From the NCBI GenBank assembly GCA_021160885.1, contig JAGHBR010000493.1, positions 1 to 9,807 of the forward strand: a stretch of 9,807 nt of DNA, written 5' to 3'. The position numbers were made by a program, and so were the translations under genes. The stretch comes from Caldisericaceae bacterium (GTDB taxonomy: Bacteria; Calditrichota; Calditrichia; Calditrichales; Calditrichaceae). Shown piece after piece: positions 1 through 4,903 of the stretch (its first letter is position 1; each line of letters starts with the position of its first letter). The notes below the pieces were generated by a model. The model ran no database searches and was not told where the DNA came from. It saw nothing but the letters and a program-made list of their open reading frames with translations.

Positions 1-55
1 AATATATTGAAAACATATGTTTGTTTTAGTATTTTGAAGTGAAAAATAAAAAATT

Positions 56-61
56 AGGAGG
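56..61 (+). promoter_or_regulatory. Strong Shine-Dalgarno for the YtxH-type gene
   Basis: AGGAGG lies five bases before the ATG at 67 and fixes that start. It is one of the three best ribosome binding sites in the window. The others precede ilvE and the STAS gene. Confidence 0.8.
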
Positions 62-66
62 GTGTC

Positions 67-423
67 ATGGCAGAAAATAGTGGCTTTGTAAAGGGGTTTT
101 TAGTTGGTGGTTTAATTGGGGCAGCGGTAGGTATTTTATTTGCACCAAAATCAGGACGTGATGTTCGTGAATCCTTAAAGGACGAATCAGAGGAGCTTTA
201 CGACAAAGCAAGGGTCGAATTGAATAAGTTGAAGGAAGAATTAGACAGCTTACGTGATAAAGTTTCCGAAACACTGGAAAAGGGTAAATCGGCCTTTCAG
301 GGAGCAGAAGAAATTGCCAAGGAAGAACGTGACTTTGAAGAAGAGCTAAAAGGCGAGGAAAGCGAGAAACCGGAAAAGAAGGAAAAAAAAGAACGTAAAT
401 CAAAATCGTCTAAATCCGAATAA
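67..423 (+). CDS. YtxH-type membrane-anchored coiled-coil protein
   Basis: A 118-residue protein of the YtxH (gas-vesicle-like) type. Residues 7-26 form one glycine-spaced hydrophobic segment (G10, G14, G15, G18, G22). It runs straight into APKSGRDVR, the hallmark junction of this family. Residues 32-90 are a charged, heptad-like helix with many Glu and Lys, probably a coiled coil. Residues 91-118 are a low-complexity Lys/Glu/Ser tail. The expected topology is a single N-terminal membrane helix with a cytoplasmic coil. The biochemical role of the family is unknown; in Bacillus subtilis the ytxGHJ genes belong to the general stress response. The start is set by the AGGAGG at 56-61. A hairpin terminator follows the stop, so the gene is probably transcribed separately from the DUF948 gene, a frequent partner of this family. 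Family assignment is firm; function is open. Confidence 0.88.
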   Translation: MAENSGFVKGFLVGGLIGAAVGILFAPKSGRDVRESLKDESEELYDKARVELNKLKEELDSLRDKVSETLEKGKSAFQGAEEIAKEERDFEEELKGEESEKPEKKEKKERKSKSSKSE

Positions 424-442
424 GTAAATAATGGACTAATGT

Positions 443-487
443 TTACATGCGTTCCGACTAATTTTGGGGAACGCATGTAATTTATTT
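443..487 (+). terminator. Intrinsic terminator after the YtxH-type gene
   Basis: A perfect 13-bp inverted repeat (TTACATGCGTTCC at 443-455 and its complement at 468-480) has a 12-base loop and is followed by TTTATTT. The stem is long and exact. The T-run is only moderate, and the left flank is not A-rich, so it should act mainly rightward. It separates the two small membrane-protein genes. Confidence 0.75.
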
Positions 488-552
488 GCTGCAAAGCCAG
501 GGTGTAAAGTTAAAATCACGCCTCTATTGAATTCATTAAAAGGAGCTTTTTT

Positions 553-900
553 ATGACCGGAGTGTGGGAAGTAGCGTTTGTTATTTTTTTATTGTCATTA
601 ACCGTTTTGGTTTATCTCTTAATACCGGTGGTTTTGCGTTTCAGAGACACTTTGGGTCGTCTGAACCGTACGCTGGTTGTTTTAAATGACGATTTACCTG
701 AGATATTGAAAAATGTGCAAAGTATTACCGAGCGTTTGGATAAGGTGATGAAAACTGCGGAAGATGCAGTAGAAGATATTGCCAAGATTGAACGCACCAT
801 TACTAAAGAAATTAAAGAACCGCTAATTAATATTGCCCAAATAATCGGTACCGTGATTCAATTGATTGAGCGTTTACTGGTTTGGCCAAAGAAAAAATAG
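553..900 (+). CDS. DUF948 / YtxG-like membrane-anchored protein
   Basis: A 115-residue protein. A hydrophobic helix spans roughly residues 5-27. It is followed by a long amphipathic helical region (about 30-85) with regularly spaced Leu, Ile and Val. A second hydrophobic stretch (about 91-110) ends in a WPKKK tail. This layout matches DUF948 proteins (B. subtilis YtxG), which resemble the coiled-coil part of methyl-accepting receptors but have no known enzymatic role. AGGAG at 541-545, seven bases upstream, supports the ATG at 553. The gene follows the YtxH-type gene, an arrangement known from other phyla, but here a terminator stands between them. Its last codons and stop overlap the shared terminator with ilvE. 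The family call is made by pattern and is less certain than that of its neighbour. Confidence 0.78.
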   Translation: MTGVWEVAFVIFLLSLTVLVYLLIPVVLRFRDTLGRLNRTLVVLNDDLPEILKNVQSITERLDKVMKTAEDAVEDIAKIERTITKEIKEPLINIAQIIGTVIQLIERLLVWPKKK

Positions 901-926
901 GGAGAGGATTTTAAGATCGCTCTCCC
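892..926. terminator. Bidirectional terminator between DUF948 gene and ilvE
   Basis: GGGAGAG at 900-906 pairs with CTCTCCC at 920-926. An inner GAT/ATC pairing (907-909 with 916-918) extends the stem. Read leftward, the hairpin is followed by CTATTTTTTC, a good U-tract, so it should end ilvE transcripts efficiently. Read rightward it is followed by TGTAAAATTTTATT, a weaker tract. The leftward U-tract is the complement of the last codons and stop of the DUF948 gene, so coding and termination signals are superimposed. Confidence 0.75.
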
Positions 927-938
927 TGTAAAATTTTA

Positions 939-1970
939 TTAATCCATGGGAACTTCAAAATTCCAGCTGTATTTATCTTCTACCGTGCCCAGCTGGATAC
1001 CGGTTAATGTATCGTAAAGTTTTTTACAGGTTGGGCCTACGTCTTCGTCTTTAAGGTAAACAACTTCACGATCCCGATAGGTGATGCTTTTTACCGGAGT
1101 AATGACCGCAGCGGTTCCACAGCAACCTGCTTCTTCAAAATCAAAAATTTCTTGCACGTCAACCGGTCTTTGTTCAACCGTCATGCCTAACTCTTTTTCA
1201 GCAATAACGCGCAGGCTTTTATTGGTAATACTGGGTAAAATAGATGAAGAGGCCGGGGTTACATATTTATTGTCTTTAGTGATGCCAAAAAAGTTGGCCG
1301 GCCCTGATTCATCAATGTATTTTTTATGTTTGGCATCTAAGTAAAGTACTTCGTTGTAGCCCAACGATTTCGCCTTTATGGTGGCCCGCATGCCAGCGGC
1401 GTAATTGCCGCCCACTTTAACGTCCCCAACGCCCAGGGGAGCGGCCCGATCAATTTCTTCTTCTACCAATAGGCGAATTGGTTTCAATCCGCCTTTAAAA
1501 TAAGGACCTACGGGCGTAACAAAAATTAAAAACAGATATTCATAAGATGGTTTTACGCCTACAATGCCCGAGGTGCCAAGCAATAAAGGCCGAACATACA
1601 AACTGGCACCCGAACCATAGGGGGGGATAAAACGTCGGTTTAATTGCACTACTTTAAAAACCGCCTCAATAAATTTATCCTCCGGGAAAGGTTCCATTTT
1701 AATTTTTTTAGCAGAACGTTTCATGCGTTTTGCGTTTTCATTAACGCGAAAAATAGAAATTTTGCCATCGGCACGTTCAAAGGCTTTCAGGCCTTCAAAG
1801 CATTGTTGCCCATAATGTAAGGCAGTCGCTGCCATGTGTAGTTCAATTTTATCGGATTTCTTAATTTGAGCCTCAGACCACTTGCCATCTTTAAAATAAT
1901 ATTCCAGATGATAATCGGTTTTGATGTAACTGAATTCAAGGTTTGTCCAATCAAGGTTAGCTTTTTCCAT
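939..1970 (-). CDS. ilvE: Branched-chain amino acid aminotransferase
   Basis: A pyridoxal-phosphate transaminase (fold type IV) that interconverts Leu, Ile and Val with their 2-oxo acids, using the 2-oxoglutarate/glutamate pair. It catalyses the last step of their synthesis, in the cytosol. The 343 residues are full length for the long, eukaryote-like class (ilvE_II). Visible signatures are HYGQQCFEGLKAF (52-64), the SLYVRPLLLGTSG block (123-135), and the PLP lysine K185 in VKVGGNY. A conserved Glu (E221) sits in YIDESGPANFF, and CGTAAVITPV at 284-293 is the phosphate-binding loop. Nothing essential is missing. AAGGAGG (complement of 1979-1985) eight bases upstream fixes the start. The gene stands alone and convergent to the DUF948 gene. 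Its leader contains an intrinsic terminator and an isoleucine-rich mini-ORF, suggesting control by amino acid supply. The enzyme call is very secure. Confidence 0.97.
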   Translation of the reverse strand: MEKANLDWTNLEFSYIKTDYHLEYYFKDGKWSEAQIKKSDKIELHMAATALHYGQQCFEGLKAFERADGKISIFRVNENAKRMKRSAKKIKMEPFPEDKFIEAVFKVVQLNRRFIPPYGSGASLYVRPLLLGTSGIVGVKPSYEYLFLIFVTPVGPYFKGGLKPIRLLVEEEIDRAAPLGVGDVKVGGNYAAGMRATIKAKSLGYNEVLYLDAKHKKYIDESGPANFFGITKDNKYVTPASSSILPSITNKSLRVIAEKELGMTVEQRPVDVQEIFDFEEAGCCGTAAVITPVKSITYRDREVVYLKDEDVGPTCKKLYDTLTGIQLGTVEDKYSWNFEVPMD

Positions 1971-1978
1971 TCGATTTT

Positions 1979-1985
1979 CCTCCTT
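1979..1985 (-). promoter_or_regulatory. Shine-Dalgarno of ilvE
   Basis: AAGGAGG on the minus strand, eight bases before the ilvE ATG. It lies just downstream of the leader terminator, so only read-through transcripts, or ones initiated inside the terminator, would carry it. Confidence 0.75.
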
Positions 1986-2002
1986 ATTTTTTCACCTGGC
2001 AG

Positions 2003-2045
2003 ATAATAAAAACCCCCTTATCTTCCTTTGTAGCAGATAAGGGGG
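2003..2045 (-). terminator. Leftward terminator in the ilvE leader (candidate attenuator)
   Basis: On the minus strand CCCCCTTATCT (2045-2035) pairs perfectly with AGATAAGGGGG (2023-2013), an 11-bp stem with an 11-base loop. The run TTTTTATTAT (2012-2003) follows at once. This is the strongest intrinsic terminator shape in the window. It points toward ilvE and lies upstream of its ribosome binding site. No minus-strand gene precedes it, because ddpX diverges, so it has no ordinary gene to terminate. A conditional terminator controlling ilvE read-through is the simplest reading. The plus-strand flank is not U-rich. Confidence 0.75.
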
Positions 2046-2051
2046 GTAAAG

Positions 2052-2090
2052 CTAAATTTTGCTAATTATCAGGTTAATTATTGCAATCAT
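2052..2090 (-). CDS. Candidate isoleucine-rich leader peptide of ilvE
   Basis: On the minus strand, ATG at 2090 opens a 12-codon ORF encoding MIAIINLIISKI and ending in TAG at 2054-2052. Six of the twelve residues are Ile (codons ATT and ATA) and one is Leu. An in-frame TAA lies two codons upstream, so the ORF cannot be longer with an ATG start. It ends six bases before the leader terminator of ilvE, a branched-chain amino acid gene, which is the reason to take it seriously. Against it, no clear Shine-Dalgarno precedes the ATG and the DNA is AT-rich, so Ile codons are common by chance. The closeness of stop and terminator also differs from the classical E. coli layout. It is a candidate only. 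Confidence 0.45.
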   Translation of the reverse strand: MIAIINLIISKI

Positions 2091-2107
2091 TTTTTACCAT
2101 TTTTTAC

Positions 2108-2149
2108 TGATATTTTGTTAAAGAAAATATCATTTATTTGTAAATGATA
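2108..2149. repeat. Two overlapping dyads in the ilvE-ddpX divergent region
   Basis: TGATATTTT (2108-2116) and AAAATATCA (2124-2132) form a 9-bp inverted repeat with a 7-base spacer. TATCATTTA (2128-2136) and TAAATGATA (2141-2149) form a second 9-bp repeat with a 4-base spacer. They share bases 2128-2132, so as RNA hairpins they would exclude each other. As DNA they could be operator sites between divergent promoters. Both are pure AT-rich sequence, so stability as RNA would be low. Confidence 0.5.
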
Positions 2150-2155
2150 CAAATC

Positions 2156-2174
2156 TTTTTAGCAGATTTTTAGC
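2156..2174 (+). repeat. Direct repeat TTTTTAGC, 11-bp period
   Basis: TTTTTAGC occurs at 2156-2163 and again at 2167-2174, one helical turn apart. The core TTAGC also occurs at 2221-2225 and, inverted, as GCTAA at 2051-2055 and 2061-2065. These may be binding half-sites, but this is inference from recurrence only. Confidence 0.35.
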
Positions 2175-2211
2175 TTTTTATGTGACATTAGGCTTTTTTC
2201 GTTTTTAATTA

Positions 2212-2240
2212 TTGATTAACTTAGCGCCGTAGGTAATAAT
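2212..2240 (+). promoter_or_regulatory. Possible promoter of ddpX
   Basis: TTGATT at 2212-2217 and AATAAT at 2235-2240 are separated by 17 bases. They resemble sigma-70 type -35 (4 of 6) and -10 (5 of 6) elements. Transcription would begin near 2247 and leave a very short leader before the ATG at 2261. If the organism uses a Bacteroidota-like promoter consensus, this assignment could be wrong. Confidence 0.3.
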
Positions 2241-2260
2241 TAAGCGGGAATATTTTTTAA

Positions 2261-2890
2261 ATGCGGAAAATTTTATTTTTAATTTTATTTTTCATCGCAA
2301 TTGCTTTTGCTCAGCAAAGCAAACCAATCCCTGAATTTGTTGACATTCATCAAATGGATCCGTCTATTGTTTTAGATATTCGTTATGCTACATCCAATAA
2401 TTTCTTACATCGTGCGGTTTACAAACAGGCGCGTTGTTTTTTAGTTAAAGAAGCAGCTTTAAAATTGCAGGAAGTACAAAATGAATTAAAACAATTAGGT
2501 TTAGGATTAAAAATTTTTGATGGTTACCGGCCGCTGCGTGTGCAAAAAAAGATGTGGCAAATTATGCCAAATCCAAAATATGTGGCAAATCCTGCAAAGG
2601 GCTCACGTCATAATCGGGGTTGTGCAGTGGATTTAACTCTGGTTGATTCTACTGGTAAAGAATTAAACATGCCTACTGAATTTGACAATTTTACGGTGAA
2701 AGCGCATCACAATTATATGAAGTTACCGGCAAGAGTTCGCCTTAACCGTTGGATTTTAAAAACTGTAATGGAAAAGCATGGTTTTAAATCCATTTCATCC
2801 GAATGGTGGCATTACGATATGGTAGGCTGGCGTAAATATCCGGTGATGGATTTTTCTTTTTCTGAAATCGATAGCATGCTGCAAAAATAA
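2261..2890 (+). CDS. ddpX: D-alanyl-D-alanine dipeptidase, VanX/DdpX type (M15D)
   Basis: A zinc peptidase of family M15D that cleaves free D-Ala-D-Ala, here probably in the periplasm. Residues 1-17 are a clear signal peptide: charged MRK, a hydrophobic core of Ile, Leu and Phe, and cleavage after AFA before Gln18. The catalytic set is intact. R90 in DGYRP corresponds to the substrate-binding Arg. H117 and D124 in SRHNRGCAVD are zinc ligands. E181 and H184 in EWWHYD are the catalytic Glu and third zinc ligand. At 209 residues it is full length. Export argues for peptidoglycan-fragment turnover or nutrient scavenging, as for E. coli DdpX, and not for vancomycin resistance; no vanH or D-Ala-D-Lac ligase gene is nearby. 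No strong Shine-Dalgarno is seen (weak CGGGAA at 2245-2250), but the start is fixed by the signal peptide. Confidence 0.93.
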   Translation: MRKILFLILFFIAIAFAQQSKPIPEFVDIHQMDPSIVLDIRYATSNNFLHRAVYKQARCFLVKEAALKLQEVQNELKQLGLGLKIFDGYRPLRVQKKMWQIMPNPKYVANPAKGSRHNRGCAVDLTLVDSTGKELNMPTEFDNFTVKAHHNYMKLPARVRLNRWILKTVMEKHGFKSISSEWWHYDMVGWRKYPVMDFSFSEIDSMLQK

Positions 2891-2969
2891 TTTTTAAAAT
2901 TAGATTGATTTTAGTTTAAATATGGTTATTAACGGCTTAAAAAGTTAAAAATGAATCGGGAGTTCAATT

Positions 2970-3629
2970 ATGTACATCATTTTGTTTGGTGCACCAGGCG
3001 TTGGTAAAGGTACTCAGGCTAAGTTAATCAGCCAAAAGTACAATATTCCTCAAATTTCCACTGGAGATATGTTGCGTGAAGCCATCCGTCAGAGGACTGA
3101 ATTAGGGAAAAAGGCAGAAGCAATTATCGCCCGTGGAGAACTGGTTTCTGACGATATTATGCTGGGCTTGATTAGTGAGCGTATTTCACAGCCGGACTGT
3201 AAAAACGGATTTATCCTTGATGGCTTTCCCAGAACCATTGCCCAGGCAGAAGGATTAGAAAAACTTTTTAAAGAAAAAAAATTGCCACAACCCATTTGTA
3301 TTGAAATTGTTGTTCCCGAGAATGTCATTATTAAACGACTTACATCAAGACGTATTTGCGAAAAATGTGGAGCCATTTTTGATCCGGTCGTAAATCCAAT
3401 TCCACCGGATAACAAATGCGCCAAATGCGGCGGGCGGATCGTGCAACGCGAAGATGATAATGAAGAGACGATTCACAAACGGTTGCAGGTTTACCATGAG
3501 CAAACGGCGCCTGTAAGGGATTACTACCGCAAAGTAGATAAATTTTACACCATTGATGGAAACCGACCAATTGAACAAGTGTTAAAAGAAATTGAAGATA
3601 TTTTAACGAGTGTGTTTCAGCAGGCTTAA
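2970..3629 (+). CDS. adk: Adenylate kinase with four-cysteine LID
   Basis: Catalyses AMP + ATP to 2 ADP in the cytosol. The P-loop GAPGVGKGT is at residues 7-15 with K13. The AMP-binding region includes STGDMLR (30-36), and DGFPRT (84-89) holds the conserved Arg R88. The protein has the long LID. It contains C130, C133, C150 and C153 in two CxxC pairs, the zinc-binding or structural arrangement seen in many adenylate kinases. Further arginines R160 and R171 occupy the usual LID/core positions. The 219 residues are full length. GGGAG at 2958-2962, seven bases upstream, supports the ATG at 2970. The next gene starts 5-11 bases after the stop, so adk probably heads the transcript that includes the signalling genes. 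A housekeeping gene in front of a partner switch suggests constitutive basal expression of that switch. Confidence 0.97.
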   Translation: MYIILFGAPGVGKGTQAKLISQKYNIPQISTGDMLREAIRQRTELGKKAEAIIARGELVSDDIMLGLISERISQPDCKNGFILDGFPRTIAQAEGLEKLFKEKKLPQPICIEIVVPENVIIKRLTSRRICEKCGAIFDPVVNPIPPDNKCAKCGGRIVQREDDNEETIHKRLQVYHEQTAPVRDYYRKVDKFYTIDGNRPIEQVLKEIEDILTSVFQQA

Positions 3630-3640
3630 AGGTTTTGGGC

Positions 3641-4903
3641 TTGTTCCAAATAAAAAAGTATTTTTTTTATTTAATTGTTTCTCTGTGGCTTTTTAATTTA
3701 TTTTTCTGTTCTGTCAGAGAACATGACAATGTATTCGATCCCAAAAGCGGGATTGATTCACTGAATTTTGAGCTGATTTTGACCAAAGCCGATTCATTGA
3801 TCTCTTTTTTCTGGTATCCGCCCGGTAATGTTGACTATCAGGGTTTTCATATTTACCGAAGGGTGTTGGGTCAGGACAAATTTAGTAGCCGGGCGGTGCT
3901 TGATAGCAAACAAACCACTTTTACTGATACGGCGGTTTCTTTTGATTTCAAATATTTCTATTATCTAACACTCATTGGGCAGTCGGGGGAATCACCGCCA
4001 ACCAAAATTTTAGCCACTATTCCCGGACCTGGTACAATCTGGGTTTTGGATCGTTGGGATGAATATATTTACAAATATTCTTACGATTTGCAGCATCATT
4101 ATTTAAAACATTACGCCATCTGGATTCCGCAGGATTTGGCCTTTAATAAGAAAGAGCATCAGGCGCTGATAACCTATCCTCTGTTTCATTATGCTGAATT
4201 AATAGATGCGGAAAGCGGACAACTTATTAACGACATCAATGATTTAAAATATCCTTATGCCTGTGCTTTTCATCCATTGCAAAAATCTTTTTGGATTTCG
4301 GATTCAGGCGGTTACCTTTACCGTTTTCAGGCCGGTAATTTGCAAAACAAGAGATTAATCGACGATGGACTCAATAAACCTGTAACCGTGGCTATTGATG
4401 CTGACGGGCTGGTTTATGTGCTTGATGCGGGGTTAAATCAAATTTTACTTTACAATGCAGGGGGCAGTAAAGTAGATGCAATCACAGATCCCTGGAAAAT
4501 AACTTTTGTAACCGTAAACCATAAAACAAATCAGGTTTATTTTATCAGCAAAAAGGCAGACAGCGCCAAACTTTATCAATATTTGCCTCTATCAAAAGAA
4601 AAGAAATTAATTTTGAAAGAGCAAAATATCGATTTAGTAAGGCAAAGCGCCTACGACCAAACGCTCTGGCTGGTGCAAAATTTTGAAAATTCTGCCAGAA
4701 TAGTGCAACTTTCTGTCGATGGCCTACGTCTTAAGAACTTGAATGGCTACAAAAAAATTGAAGATCTGGCGGTAAATCCGTACAATGGTAATCTAGTGGT
4801 TGCCGATCGCGGTGCGCATCAGGTTGTTCATTTGTCGTTAACAGGGGAAATTATCGGTAAACTTAGTAATGCGCCTTTCCCATTTAGGATCATAATTCAA
4901 TGA
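3641..4903 (+). CDS. Probable lipoprotein: FnIII-like segment plus beta-propeller
   Basis: No ATG is available near the 5' end. TTG codons occur at 3635 and 3641. AAAGG at 3628-3632 is spaced eight bases from the second, so 3641 is preferred (420 residues). The N-terminus has two lysines (5-6) and a hydrophobic stretch to C23. The following SVREHDNVFDP fits an exported, lipid-anchored protein, although the residue before Cys is Phe and not the usual Gly, Ala or Ser. Residues about 41-128 look like a fibronectin type III fold (FWYPPGNVDYQGFHIYRR). Residues about 132-420 carry repeated blade-like units such as KPVTVAIDADGLVYVLDAG (246-264) and IEDLAVNPYNGNLVVADRG (373-391), like NHL or other six-bladed propellers. 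No catalytic motif is seen. The stop overlaps the next start as ATGA, so its product is made together with the membrane phosphatase and may be its extracytoplasmic partner. That role is inference. Confidence 0.8.
   Translation: MFQIKKYFFYLIVSLWLFNLFFCSVREHDNVFDPKSGIDSLNFELILTKADSLISFFWYPPGNVDYQGFHIYRRVLGQDKFSSRAVLDSKQTTFTDTAVSFDFKYFYYLTLIGQSGESPPTKILATIPGPGTIWVLDRWDEYIYKYSYDLQHHYLKHYAIWIPQDLAFNKKEHQALITYPLFHYAELIDAESGQLINDINDLKYPYACAFHPLQKSFWISDSGGYLYRFQAGNLQNKRLIDDGLNKPVTVAIDADGLVYVLDAGLNQILLYNAGGSKVDAITDPWKITFVTVNHKTNQVYFISKKADSAKLYQYLPLSKEKKLILKEQNIDLVRQSAYDQTLWLVQNFENSARIVQLSVDGLRLKNLNGYKKIEDLAVNPYNGNLVVADRGAHQVVHLSLTGEIIGKLSNAPFPFRIIIQ

Noticed and set aside
11..22. Perfect 12-bp palindrome AAACATATGTTT upstream of the YtxH-type gene
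   Set aside because: Palindromes of this length are expected a few times per 10 kb in AT-rich DNA, and nothing else supports an operator.
1971..2260. T-box or known riboswitch in the ilvE leader
   Set aside because: No T-box-like conserved core or other recognisable aptamer is visible on the minus strand; the leader-peptide reading fits better.
2261..2890. Vancomycin resistance role for the D-Ala-D-Ala dipeptidase
   Set aside because: No vanH, vanA-type ligase or vanRS genes are nearby, and the protein has a signal peptide, unlike cytosolic VanX of resistance clusters.
2895..2914. Terminator after ddpX (TAAAAT ... ATTTTA)
   Set aside because: The six-base stem is entirely A/T and lacks a following T-run, so it is too weak to call; termination between ddpX and adk remains unresolved.
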